64,000 nt of DNA from an uncultured Caldilineaceae bacterium (GCA_951813625.1 CATOTS010000039.1:1-64000), one strand, 5' to 3'. Positions 19,545 to 27,893 are shown, counted from the first letter of the stretch. The notes: generated by a model not told the origin, from the sequence alone. A program made the numbers and translations.

Positions 19545-19785
19545 TCAACTGCGGGTTGGGTCAGGGGGGCGTTGCCACATGAGGTATAGGAATCTGTACC
19601 CCTATTTTGGCCTGCACCCGTCAGCGGGTTGTGTCCTCTTCTTAGAGTCGTCTCAAGCCCTACGGTTCGGGTCGGCGGGCGGGCGGGAATTCTGGGGACT
19701 GGTGCGCGTGGGAGTTGCCGCCGCCGGCTCCTATGGCCGCCGTCAGTAGTTCTTTATCCGCCTCTCGGGGTGATATACTTTCCTC

Positions 19786-19821
19786 CGTTATTAAAGTTTA
19801 TGGCATGAAACTTTAATAACG
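19786..19821. promoter_or_regulatory. Perfect 14-bp inverted repeat, possible operator
   Basis: CGTTATTAAAGTTT, an 8-base spacer ATGGCATG, then AAACTTTAATAACG. The AT-rich palindrome stands out in a GC-rich context and follows a -10-like TGATATACT at 19771-19779. There is no T-run, so an operator or small-RNA hairpin is more likely than a terminator. The nearest downstream gene is the DUF4258 frame 250 bp away. Confidence 0.45.
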
Positions 19822-20069
19822 CTGATAGCTATTCAAAAGACTTTAATTGTAACGACTCAGCCTTGGGGCCAAGAGCGTCAACCAATAACTGACCTCTGGC
19901 CCCCAATCGTCCAATCACCTGCTTCTGTGGTCCTCCCCTAACCCCTACCTTGCCACAATACTTTCTTGTCCAAGGGTCTCTGTCCCTCCGCGCTTCCCCC
20001 TTCCCGCCTGCCGCCGCCCCGTCGTGCCGGTCGGCCTCCCGCTTCCTCAACCCAATTGACAGGACAGGC

Positions 20070-20402
20070 ATGAATGACAATACCTGGGAACGCATTCTGG
20101 GTAGGATTCAAGTCCAACTTGACACAGTAAACTTGCGTATCACGCAGCACGGGCAACAGGAGATGGTCGAAGAGGATATTACGCTCGATGATCTGCTTGA
20201 AACGATTTCTCAGGGACAGATCTTGGAAGATTACCCCCAACATAGAAGAGGCGCCTGATGCCTTTTGTCTGGTCGCACGTCTGCAAGGCGCGCCATCCAT
20301 CCCGTTTGCACCACTGCCCAGCCAACCCTGATCATTATTACTGCCTATGAGCTCAAGTTGCCAAAATGGATTACGCCGACCCGGAGGAGAAAATCGACAT
20401 GA
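20070..20402 (+). pseudogene. DUF4258 protein interrupted by one in-frame TGA
   Basis: The ATG at 20070 opens a frame typical of DUF4258 proteins (RITQHGQQEMVEEDI, LETISQGQILEDYP), small proteins often found as the toxin-like partner of YgiT-type zinc-finger antitoxins. After HRRGA there is a TGA (20256-20258), where the family usually has Cys. The same frame then continues with recognisable family sequence (IHPVCTTAQPTLIIITAYE) to a TGA at 20400-20402. That final stop overlaps the ATG of the zinc-finger gene (ATGA). The overlap shows the intended full length, about 110 codons. A nonsense substitution is the simplest reading; no selenocysteine signal is evident. Confidence 0.75.
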
Positions 20403-20623
20403 ACTGCAGCATCGAAGGTTGTCCCGGTGAGTTCGAAGCAGCCACAATCATGCATACAGTCCGGCACAAGGGCCCGTTCATCGTCATCGACCACGTTCCC
20501 GCCGACATCCGTTCCCTATGCGGCGACGCGCTGCTCAAACCTGACACGGTTCGCAAAATCGAAAGCCTGCTGCTGGAGAAAGGCCAGCCGGCAACGACAG
20601 TACCTCTCTTTGAATTCGCTTGA
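20399..20623 (+). CDS. YgiT-type zinc-finger protein (putative antitoxin)
   Basis: A 74-residue protein beginning MNCSIEGCPGEFE, the CxxxxCxG start of YgiT-type zinc-finger domains, followed by VPADIRSLCGDALL with a second Cys site. The ATG at 20399 overlaps the terminal stop of the DUF4258 frame and explains translation better than an in-frame ATG at 20366. These proteins usually accompany DUF4258 or RelE-like toxins as antitoxins. Here the partner carries a premature stop, so the antitoxin may be an orphan. Confidence 0.7.
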   Translation: MNCSIEGCPGEFEAATIMHTVRHKGPFIVIDHVPADIRSLCGDALLKPDTVRKIESLLLEKGQPATTVPLFEFA

Positions 20624-21342
20624 AATACCTTGCTGAAATCAAGAGAAACACGCTTCGTATGACTGGGCCTCCCCCTCCTCTTTCTTCGGACCAACCCGCG
20701 CCTGCCTGGCATAGCCGCCAACCGGCCGGCGGACCCTAGCCACCGGCCACTGAAGTGACGATTCCCCCTCATTCCGAGCAAGAACCGCGAAAACGTGCTA
20801 TGCTGCCATCACAGAACTGAACGCAGCGCCTGCGCGCAACCATCCCGGAAGACTCGGAGGCCGTCGTCTATGCCGACGCCGTATACACACAGATCTATGT
20901 CCTGTCACGAAGAGTCCGCCGCAACCTACAAAATGGGCCAACTGTCCTGCATTTGCGCCATCCTTTGCACCGTCAACGGGCGCAAATGCGCCAAAAAGGT
21001 TCACAAAACGACAACATCCCTTTCCTGACACAAGATTCAACCAAGACATCCTGTCACGAGAGCCCGAAAAAATTTATTGATATCAGGCCGTTCTGGACAA
21101 ATCATGCCATCCGATACTCTTTCGATACCCTACCTTTCCCCGAATCGGCGCCTGATGCGGACCAAACCGGTCGCCGTCCGGGCCAACTGTGGACCATACC
21201 GACCCACCCTTGAGACCCTGTCCGTGCCTCCGCTATAATCAGAATTCATCACAATCAACGAAAACCCCGGCATCCGCTCGCCAGCAACCGGCAACCAGCA
21301 ACCGGTAACTGGCAACCGACAACCGGCAACTGAGTTATCCCA
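20624..21342. other. Intergenic region, no gene supported
   Basis: Holds the second copy of the 75-bp direct repeat (20690-20768), a pair of CCTGTCACGA words (20899 and 21050), the box GGGCGCAAATGCGCC and, just before the glycosyltransferase, a run of CAACCGGCAAC words (21279-21332). The short frames are not convincing. Confidence 0.65.
20690..20768 (+). repeat. Direct repeat downstream of the YgiT-like gene (copy 2)
   Basis: Same block as 19092-19175: GCCTGCCTGGCATAGCCGCC, CACCGGCCACTGAAGTGACG. Confidence 0.8.
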
Positions 21343-22476
21343 TTGCGCGTCGTACTCATCAGCAAAGCGCTCGTCGTCGGCGCTTACCAGAAGAAAGCCG
21401 AAGAGATCGCCCGCCTCGGCATCGACCTCACCGTCCTCATTCCGCCCAGCTGGCGCGACCGCCGCGGCCAGCAGCGGGCCGAGCGCCTCCATACCACCGG
21501 CTACGAACTGCGTACGATTCCCGTCCTATTCAACGGCGCATATCATCTCCACTTCTATCCCACTCTGGTGAGAGAGCTGCGGAGGTTGCGGCCGCAGGTT
21601 GTGCACCTGGATGAGGAACCGTACAATTTGGCTACGGTTCTCGGTGTCCGCGCCGCGCGCGCCGCCGGCGCAAGACCGCTCTTCTTCACCTGGCAGAACC
21701 TGTTCCGGCGCTATCCGCCTCCTTTTCGCTGGTTCGAGCGCACCGTCTACCGCGCCTGTCCCGCCGCCATCGCCGGCAACGCCGAGGCCGGCGACGTTCT
21801 TGCACAAAAAGGCTACCGGGGAGAGATCGTCGTCCTGCCGCAGTTCGGCGTCGACCCGAGCATCTTCCGACCGCACGAGGAGAGAGAAGATCGAGAAGAG
21901 AGAATCCGGCCCACTTCCCATTCCGAGCCCTTCCATATCGGCTACGCCGGCGGGCTGCTGCCCGAAAAGGGGCTCGACCTGCTCCTGCGGGCCTGCGCCG
22001 GGCTGACCGGCGACTGGCGCCTCACCATGGCGGGCAGCGGAGAGCAGCTGGAAGGCCTACGCAGCCTGGCTGCAGACACCGGCATCGCCGACCGCGTCAA
22101 GCTCGGCGTCAGGCTGTCCAGCGCCGAGATGCCCGGCTTCTACCGCTCGCTCGACCTGTTGGTGCTGCCCAGCCGCACCCGGCCCAACTGGAAGGAGCAG
22201 TTCGGGCGTGTCCTGATCGAAGCCATGGCCTGCGGCGTGCCTGTGCTCGGCAGCGACAGCGGCGAAATCCCCCGTGTCATCGGGGACGCCGGCGTCGTTT
22301 TCCCGGAGGAGGACCTGGAAGCGCTGCGTTACCACTTGCAACGACTGATGGAGGATGCAACCGTCCGCAAATCCCTGGCCGCAGCCGGCAGACAGCGAGT
22401 GCTCGACCACTTCACCATGGCGGAGATCGCCCGCCGCACGGTTGCCGTCTACAACACAGTCGCCAATGGTCGCTAG
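21343..22476 (+). CDS. Glycosyltransferase, GT4-like
   Basis: A 377-residue GT-B fold enzyme that would transfer a nucleotide-activated sugar, probably for an envelope polysaccharide. The C-terminal half has the retaining-GT4 pattern: GYAGGLLPEKGLDLLLRAC for the nucleotide-binding domain and EQFGRVLIEAMACGVPVLG with the conserved Glu pair, followed by SGEIPRVIGDAG. The start is a TTG at 21343 (LRVVLISK), with no in-frame ATG near the beginning of the homology. It is the first gene of a plus-strand envelope cluster, 35 bp before the next glycosyltransferase. Confidence 0.88.
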   Translation: MRVVLISKALVVGAYQKKAEEIARLGIDLTVLIPPSWRDRRGQQRAERLHTTGYELRTIPVLFNGAYHLHFYPTLVRELRRLRPQVVHLDEEPYNLATVLGVRAARAAGARPLFFTWQNLFRRYPPPFRWFERTVYRACPAAIAGNAEAGDVLAQKGYRGEIVVLPQFGVDPSIFRPHEEREDREERIRPTSHSEPFHIGYAGGLLPEKGLDLLLRACAGLTGDWRLTMAGSGEQLEGLRSLAADTGIADRVKLGVRLSSAEMPGFYRSLDLLVLPSRTRPNWKEQFGRVLIEAMACGVPVLGSDSGEIPRVIGDAGVVFPEEDLEALRYHLQRLMEDATVRKSLAAAGRQRVLDHFTMAEIARRTVAVYNTVANGR

Positions 22477-22511
22477 CCCGTGGTCGGTCATTTCGTCTAC
22501 CGCTGGAAACG

Positions 22512-23693
22512 ATGAAAGTCGTCGTCAACGCCCAGCTCTTGCATACCGGCAGCAGCTACCGCGGCGCCGGGGTCAGCAGCTACTCTCGCAACCTGCTCAC
22601 AGCCCTGGCAGCGCAGAACGGAGAACATGAACTGACGGCCTTTCTCAACGACCGCAACTTTCGCTTCCCCCAGGCGCAGCAGGGGCTCAATCTGCGCTAT
22701 ACCCGCTGGCCGGCCGCCGCGCCGCTGCCCCGCATCATCTGGGAGCAGACCGCCCTGCCGCTGGCCGCACGGGCCGAGCGGGCCGACCTGGTGCACGGGC
22801 TGGTCAATACGCTGCCGCTGGCGACAAACGTGCCCGGCGTTGTGACCGTCCACGACCTGAGCTTTTTGCGCCTGCCGGAGCGTTTCCCGCGGCTGAAGCA
22901 GCTCTATCTGGCCGCCCTCTGCCGCGCCAGTGTCCGCAAGGCGCAGCGGGTGATCGCCGTCAGCCGCCAGACCGCCGCCGATGTACGGGAACACTTCGGC
23001 GTCGACAGCCGCCGGGTTGAAGTGGTGTATAATGGGGTCGGCGAGCGGTTTCGCCCCCTGCCCGCCCAGGATGTTTCCGACTTTCGCCGCCGCATGGGGC
23101 TGCCGCCGAAATTTCTGCTCTATCTGGGTACGCTGGAGCCGCGCAAGAACCTGCCCCATCTGCTGCGGGCCTACGCCGAGTGGCAGGCGAACAGTGCGGC
23201 CGGGCGCGATGTGGCGCTGGTTCTGGCCGGCGCCAAAGGCTGGCACTACCGCGAAATTTTCGAACAGGCCGCCGAGTTGGGGTTGACCGAGAGCATGGCA
23301 GGCGCCCCTTTCGAGCAGGGGCGCATGGTCCACTTCCCCGGTTTTGTTCCCGAAGAGGAGCTGTGCCTGTGGTATAACGCCGCCGCCGCCTTCGTCTATC
23401 CGAGCCTGTTCGAGGGCTTTGGCCTGCCGCTCCTGGAGGCGATGGCATCCGGAACGCCTGTGATCTGCAGCGACGCGCCCAGCCTGCAGGAGGTCGCCGC
23501 TGACGCGGCGCTGGTCGTCCCGGCGCAGGACCGGCCGGCTCTGCAAAACGCGTTCGAGCGCCTCTTCACCGAGGCGGGCCTTGCCGGCGAACTGCAGGAG
23601 CGCGGCATCCGTCAGGCGGGCCGGTTCTCCTGGGAACGGGCCGCAGCAGAAACGATCGATGTATACGAGTCCGCGCTGCACCACAGCGAATGA
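22512..23693 (+). CDS. Glycosyltransferase family 4 (WbaZ/mannosyltransferase-like)
   Basis: A 393-residue GT4 enzyme. The N-terminal GRGAG-like loop is seen as YRGAGVSSYSRNLL. The C-terminal domain has YLGTLEPRKNLPHLLRAY and FEGFGLPLLEAMASGTPVIC, with the EX7E catalytic/donor motif, then LQEVAADAALVV. It lies between a second glycosyltransferase and the priming transferase, overlapping the latter by 4 bp (ATGA), so they are translationally coupled. The likely role is adding a sugar to the lipid-linked glycan started by the downstream enzyme. Confidence 0.92.
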   Translation: MKVVVNAQLLHTGSSYRGAGVSSYSRNLLTALAAQNGEHELTAFLNDRNFRFPQAQQGLNLRYTRWPAAAPLPRIIWEQTALPLAARAERADLVHGLVNTLPLATNVPGVVTVHDLSFLRLPERFPRLKQLYLAALCRASVRKAQRVIAVSRQTAADVREHFGVDSRRVEVVYNGVGERFRPLPAQDVSDFRRRMGLPPKFLLYLGTLEPRKNLPHLLRAYAEWQANSAAGRDVALVLAGAKGWHYREIFEQAAELGLTESMAGAPFEQGRMVHFPGFVPEEELCLWYNAAAAFVYPSLFEGFGLPLLEAMASGTPVICSDAPSLQEVAADAALVVPAQDRPALQNAFERLFTEAGLAGELQERGIRQAGRFSWERAAAETIDVYESALHHSE

Positions 23694-25282
23694 GCAGTTC
23701 CAGTACTGAACCAATGGTCACTGAACGTACGCCCATGACGACCGTAGAGATGAAGCAGCGCCGGGGCCATCGCACTTCCCAGATGCTCAATGGCCCGAGC
23801 GAGATGAACGGTGAGGCAACAGGCGTTCCTGACGGGAATCGGCTGATTGCCCTGTATACCCGGGTCCCGTCGCACTGGTGGCCGGCGATCCTGCGCATCA
23901 GCGACCTGCTCCTGACCGTCGTCGCCTTCGTGCTCGCCTACTGGCTGCGCTATCGCGTCCAGTGGTTCCTCGCCGTTGACCCGGCGCACCAGGCCGATCT
24001 CTTCACTTATGTACCGTTCGGCCTCGCGCTCGTCTTTCTCCTCTTCTGCTCGTTTCAGTTCTCGCGCGTCTACAGCGTCCGCCGCGACCGCACCTGGCTG
24101 GAAGAGGTCTACACCATTGCCAGCGCCACCACAATCGGCGTTGTCGTCCTGATTGTGCTCAACCTGGCTTTCGGACAGCTCTCGTACAGCCGTCTCATCT
24201 TCCTCTACACCGCCGTGCTTGTGACACTGCTGCTGGGCATCAGCCGCGCCGTCATCTACACCCTGCGCAGCTACCTGCGCAACCGCGGCGTCGGGCTTGA
24301 ACGCGTCGTGTTGGTCGGTGTCGGCGATGTCGGGCTGATGGTCATGCGCACCATCGCCGCCCGCCCCAGCCTCGGCTATGAGCTCGTCGGCTTTCTCGAC
24401 GACAACCCGGAAAAGAACCGGACCGACATCGGCCGCTTCCAGGCGCTCGGTCCGCTGAACAACTTCACCGCCATCCTGCAGAACCACGCCATCGACACCG
24501 CCATCATCTGCCTGCCCTGGAAGAGTCATCGTGCGGTGGCGCAGCTGCTCTATATGTGCGAACAGCGCGGCATCAAGGCGCAGATCGTGCCCAACTTCTT
24601 CCAGCTGACCAAGAATCAGATGCAGGTCGAGCGGCTCGACGGCATTCCCCTCATCACCACGCGCTCGGTGTCGATCGCCGGCTGGAACTTCTTCGTCAAG
24701 CGTGCGCTCGACGTGACGCTGGCGACCGTTCTGTTGGTTGTCGGGCTGCCCTTCGCCGCGCTGATCGCGCTTTTCGTCCGCTTCAGCTCTCCGGGGCCGA
24801 TCTTCTATTCCCAGACCCGCATCGGACGCAACGGACAGCCGTTCAAGATCCTTAAATTCCGCTCGATGATTGCCGACGCGGAGGAGCAGCTCGACGACAT
24901 CGCCGACCTCAACGAAGCCTCGGGCCCCCTCTTCAAAATGCGCGACGACCCCCGCCGCACGCCCCTCGGACGCATCCTGCGCCGCTTCAGTCTCGATGAG
25001 CTGCCCAACCTCGTCAACGTCCTGCGCGGCGAAATGAGCCTCGTCGGTCCGCGCCCCAACGTACCCGAAGAAGTTTCCCAATACAAAGACTGGCACCGCA
25101 AACGTCTTTCCGTCAGCCCCGGCATGACCGGCCTCTGGCAGGTCAGCGGCCGCAGCGACCTCACCTTCGATGAGATGGTCCTGCTCGACATCTACTACGC
25201 CGAGAACTGGAGCCTGACCCTCGACCTGGGTATCATGCTGCGCACGCTTCCGAAGGTACTGGGCGGAGAAGGCGCTTATTGA
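23690..25282 (+). CDS. Polyprenyl-phosphate hexose-1-phosphate transferase (priming glycosyltransferase)
   Basis: A 530-residue WbaP/WcaJ-type membrane enzyme that links sugar-1-phosphate to undecaprenyl phosphate to begin exopolysaccharide or glycan synthesis. After a soluble start of about 60 residues come four membrane segments (residues ~63-190), a CoA-binding-like domain with LVGVGDVGLMVMRTI and LVGFLDDNPEK, a further hydrophobic segment and the C-terminal bacterial sugar transferase domain. That domain has KRALDVTLA, GPIFYSQTRIGRNG, FKILKFRSM, LRRFSLDELPNL and MSLVGPRPNVPEE. The length suits the full-length family. It overlaps the preceding gene by 4 bp. Confidence 0.94.
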   Translation: MSSSSTEPMVTERTPMTTVEMKQRRGHRTSQMLNGPSEMNGEATGVPDGNRLIALYTRVPSHWWPAILRISDLLLTVVAFVLAYWLRYRVQWFLAVDPAHQADLFTYVPFGLALVFLLFCSFQFSRVYSVRRDRTWLEEVYTIASATTIGVVVLIVLNLAFGQLSYSRLIFLYTAVLVTLLLGISRAVIYTLRSYLRNRGVGLERVVLVGVGDVGLMVMRTIAARPSLGYELVGFLDDNPEKNRTDIGRFQALGPLNNFTAILQNHAIDTAIICLPWKSHRAVAQLLYMCEQRGIKAQIVPNFFQLTKNQMQVERLDGIPLITTRSVSIAGWNFFVKRALDVTLATVLLVVGLPFAALIALFVRFSSPGPIFYSQTRIGRNGQPFKILKFRSMIADAEEQLDDIADLNEASGPLFKMRDDPRRTPLGRILRRFSLDELPNLVNVLRGEMSLVGPRPNVPEEVSQYKDWHRKRLSVSPGMTGLWQVSGRSDLTFDEMVLLDIYYAENWSLTLDLGIMLRTLPKVLGGEGAY

Positions 25283-25472
25283 TTCTGGTTCTTGGTTTTT
25301 GGTTTCCAGTTTTTAGTGAACACCGTAGCTGCAGTGAATAATGTACAGTGAACACCAGTTGCGTGCGCGGTCGCCGTTGCCGTTTCTGGCCACTGGCCGC
25401 TATCCACTGCAGTTCGCGGTTGCAGTTGCCGTTACTAAAAACTGAGAACTCAAAACGAAGAACTGGTCATCA

Positions 25473-26603
25473 ATGCTTCGAATTCTGATTGTGATGAGCG
25501 ATACCGGGGGCGGCCACCGGGCCAGCGCCCAGGCTCTGCAAGCGGCGTTCGCGGCCCGCTTCCCCGGACGTTTTCAGGTCGAAATTGTCGATCTGTGGAC
25601 CGACTACACGCCCTGGCCTGTCAACCAGATGCCCCGCGTTTACAGCCCGATTGTTGCCCGCGCCTCCTGGCTTTGGAAGCTGCTCTGGCTCCTCTTTGAA
25701 AGAGAGCGCGCCCTTTCCACTGTGCTTCGCCTGGTCTACCCGCTCTGCCGCAAAGACATGGCCAGGGCTCTGCAAGCGCACCGTCCCCACCTCATCATCT
25801 CGGTGCATCCGCTCATGCAGCAACTCTTCCTCTGGCTCCTCGAAAGGGAGGGCCCGCCCACCCCCTTTGTGACCGTCGTCACCGATCTCGCATCCTTTCA
25901 TCACGGTTGGTTTCACCCCCGCGCCCAGCGCTGTTTCGTCGCCAGCGAGACCGCCGCGGCCGCCGCCCGCCGCCATGGCCTGCAGCCCGCGCAGATACGT
26001 CTCCTCGGCCTTCCCGTTCGCCCCGACTTCGCCCAGACCCTGCCCGACCGCGCGACCGCGCGCGCCGGCTTGGGCTTGACTGACGGCACATTCATCGCGC
26101 TGCTCGCCGGCGGCGGCGAGGGCATGGGTCCGGTCGCGGCGATTGCCCATGCCCTGGCCCGCCGCCTGGCCGCGACGGGGACCGACGCGCAGCTGATCGT
26201 CATCTGCGGCCGCAACGACCGTCTGCGCCGGGCATTGCAGCGCAGCGAATGGCCGCTGCCGGTGCAGGTGCACGGTTTCGTCGACAACATGCAGGCGTGG
26301 ATGACCGCTGCCGACTGCATCATTACCAAGGCCGGCCCGGGCACGATCGCCGAGGCGCTCATCTGCGGGCTTCCGATCCTGTTGAGCGGCTTCATCCCCG
26401 GGCAGGAGGAAGGCAACGTGCCCTTCGTGGTCGAGAACGGCGTCGGCGCTTACTGTGAGTCGCCCGAAGGCATCGCTGATATTGTTGGGGCGTGGGCCGG
26501 CGGCGGCGAACTGGAGCGAATGGCGGCCTGCGCCCGCGAGCTGGGGCGCCCGCACGCCGCGTCCGATATTGTCGATGAGATTGTTGAGTTGATGGAGGGG
26601 TAG
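25473..26603 (+). CDS. MGDG synthase/UgtP-like glycosyltransferase
   Basis: A 376-residue GT28-type enzyme, probably making a glycolipid such as a glucosyl- or galactosyl-diacylglycerol at the membrane. The N-terminal MGDG-synthase domain shows SDTGGGHRASAQALQ (residues ~10-25) and HPLMQQLFLWLL. The C-terminal half has LAGGGEGMGP, CGRNDRLRR, VDNMQAWMTAADCIITKAGP and GLPILLSGFIPGQEEGN, the nucleotide-sugar site of this family. The 190-bp gap before it is filled by GTTTTTGGTTTCCAG-like words, so it may have its own transcript although it closes the envelope cluster. Confidence 0.9.
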   Translation: MLRILIVMSDTGGGHRASAQALQAAFAARFPGRFQVEIVDLWTDYTPWPVNQMPRVYSPIVARASWLWKLLWLLFERERALSTVLRLVYPLCRKDMARALQAHRPHLIISVHPLMQQLFLWLLEREGPPTPFVTVVTDLASFHHGWFHPRAQRCFVASETAAAAARRHGLQPAQIRLLGLPVRPDFAQTLPDRATARAGLGLTDGTFIALLAGGGEGMGPVAAIAHALARRLAATGTDAQLIVICGRNDRLRRALQRSEWPLPVQVHGFVDNMQAWMTAADCIITKAGPGTIAEALICGLPILLSGFIPGQEEGNVPFVVENGVGAYCESPEGIADIVGAWAGGGELERMAACARELGRPHAASDIVDEIVELMEG

Positions 26604-26636
26604 GGCGGGCTGGAGTGAAGGAGGCCCGAAATTTCG

Positions 26637-26870
26637 TTACCCTATTTGCCTATCGCGTCGCGCGCGTTCTTCCATTAGCAGAGTCGCCGCCGCCACGCCC
26701 AAGTCGGTTGCGGGACGTTCGGCCAAATGCTTCCGGCACTCTCAGCGCGCCAACTCTCTCTCTATGGCGGCGAGCGCCACCGCGCTCATTCTACGGTTGT
26801 TTTCACGCGCGTGGCGACGAAGTCGCTCATGGAGAGAATCGGGCGTGTTCTTGATCTGCAGGTTAGCCAT
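26637..26870 (-). pseudogene. FitA/VapB-like ribbon-helix-helix antitoxin with internal TGA
   Basis: On the minus strand an ATG at 26870 begins MANLQIKNTPDSLHERLRRH, a classic FitA-type RHH antitoxin start. It reaches ELAR at codon 42 and stops at TGA (26742-26744). The same frame continues as CRKHLAERPATD, LGVAAATLLMEERARRD to a TAA at 26637-26639, which is the family's toxin-binding tail. A TGG (Trp) to TGA change is the likely cause. No PIN-domain toxin follows; the next gene on this side is the convergent glycosyltransferase. It is too short to appear in routine ORF lists. Confidence 0.7.
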
Positions 26871-27011
26871 ATAGTGACTCCAGCATGATTCTGGCATGAA
26901 TCCTACATTCTGAACTACGAGACCTTACTCCAATTTCCGTGCCATCTTGCCATCCGCATAGCAAGACGCGACAATGTGGCCGAGAACAGCCGGGAACTTG
27001 GCGGGGCAACC

Positions 27012-27440
27012 ATGATCTATGCATATCCGTGTGAATTCACTTCTGACGAAGACGGAGGCCTGGTAGCCGTCTTCCCCGACGTTCCGCAGGCAATCACCGG
27101 CGGCAGCGATCTGGCCGAGGCGCGGACAATGGCCGAAGACGCTCTCGCTACAGCCCTGGCCGGATATGTCCACGCGCAGCGGGATATCCCCACGCCCAGC
27201 CAGCCGGGCGCAGGTCAGGAGCTTATCGCGGTCCCAACCGTTGCCGCCGCCAAGCTGGCCCTCTACTCGGCGATGCGCGCCCAACGTATCGGTAGCGGAG
27301 AGCTTGCCAGCCGGTTAGGGATCAGCAACGCGGCTGCGCAGAAGCTGATCGACCCGGAGCATAGCTCTCCCATTAACCAGCTTCAGAAGGCGCTCCTGGC
27401 GCTTGGGCACAGTCTGGTTGTCGAGGTGACTGCTGTCTGA
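27012..27440 (+). CDS. HicB family antitoxin-like protein (orphan)
   Basis: A 142-residue HicB protein. The N-terminal partial RNase-H-like domain is YPCEFTSDEDGGLVAVFPDVPQAITGG, then AEDALATALAGYV; the C-terminal DNA-binding helix-turn-helix is SGELASRLGISNAAAQKLIDP. HicB normally neutralises the HicA mRNA interferase and represses the operon. No HicA dsRBD-like gene lies within several hundred bases on either side. I chose ATG 27012 rather than the farther upstream start at 26976 because the family homology starts exactly there. Confidence 0.85.
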   Translation: MIYAYPCEFTSDEDGGLVAVFPDVPQAITGGSDLAEARTMAEDALATALAGYVHAQRDIPTPSQPGAGQELIAVPTVAAAKLALYSAMRAQRIGSGELASRLGISNAAAQKLIDPEHSSPINQLQKALLALGHSLVVEVTAV

Positions 27441-27522
27441 CAGCGAAGAGGATCGACACCGTCTACTTTGAGGACGAATTGAGAGCAACTGGCTGCTCTG
27501 GGATGGTTGAGTACCCGAGCGG

Positions 27523-27822
27523 CTAGACTGAACTGGGTGTCGTGAACCGTTCAACCTCGATCTCTTTGCTTCGTTCGCGGGCCTGCCACAAGGCATAGGC
27601 CGTTTGCATTCCCAGCCAGGTCTCCGGCGTAGAGCCGAACGCTTGGGACAGCCGCAGCGCCATGTCGACCGATAGGTCAGACTTCCCGTTCACCAAGCCC
27701 GACAGCGCCTGCCGGCTCACTCCCAGCCCCTGTGCCGCTCGCGTCACTGTCAATCCCAACGGCTCAAGACATTCCCATCTCACGATCTCGCCCGGATGGG
27801 GAGGGTTGTGCATGGGCATCAT
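27523..27822 (-). CDS. higA: HigA family antitoxin (XRE-type, orphan)
   Basis: A 99-residue HTH protein, MMPMHNPPHPGEIVRWE at the start and LGLTVTRAAQGLGVSRQALSGLVNGKSDLS as the helix-turn-helix, then GSTPETWLGMQTAYALWQ, as in HigA antitoxins. GAGGTGA lies 3-8 bases upstream of ATG 27822. A longer in-frame start at 27981 only covers the neighbouring methyltransferase region. A HigB toxin should lie just upstream; instead 27840-27897 has only a short stretch ending CAT TAG at the expected distance and no recognisable HigB. Presumably higB has been lost. Confidence 0.85.
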   Translation of the reverse strand: MMPMHNPPHPGEIVRWECLEPLGLTVTRAAQGLGVSRQALSGLVNGKSDLSVDMALRLSQAFGSTPETWLGMQTAYALWQARERSKEIEVERFTTPSSV

Positions 27823-27893
27823 TTCACCTCTTTGGATCTTTGCTAATGAATGCTGCACCTCCATCTGTAGTGTAGGCGGCACCCTGTCGTCCG

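Larger units (their letters stand above)
19177..19549 (-). repeat. Right inverted arm flanking the DUF6978-like/DUF1828 module
   Basis: Its reverse complement is collinear with 17275-17538: CACCCCAAAAGTGGG box, GCCACCGCTGGCATG box, double-hairpin element, CACGAATTTGC word and GTTGACG end. It carries roughly 100 additional bases (about 19260-19370) not present in the left arm. Confidence 0.75.
18948..20069. other. Repeat-rich intergenic region between two small modules
   Basis: Contents in order: a tract after DUF1828, a directly repeated block (19092-19175), the right inverted arm (19177-19549) with copy D of the double-hairpin element, GC-rich filler, a 14-bp perfect inverted repeat (19786-19821) and a 250-bp lead into the DUF4258 frame. 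No gene is supported, although short frames cross it in several directions. Confidence 0.65.

Noticed and set aside
20256..20258. Selenocysteine codon in the DUF4258 gene
   Set aside because: No SECIS-like hairpin noticed immediately downstream and the family uses ordinary Cys; a nonsense change is simpler.
22497..25096. Long minus-strand frames (405 and 494 codons)
   Set aside because: Antisense of well-recognised glycosyltransferase and priming transferase genes; composition is typical of GC-rich shadows.
26615..26854. 79-codon plus-strand frame
   Set aside because: Antisense of the FitA-like antitoxin, which has clear homology on the minus strand.
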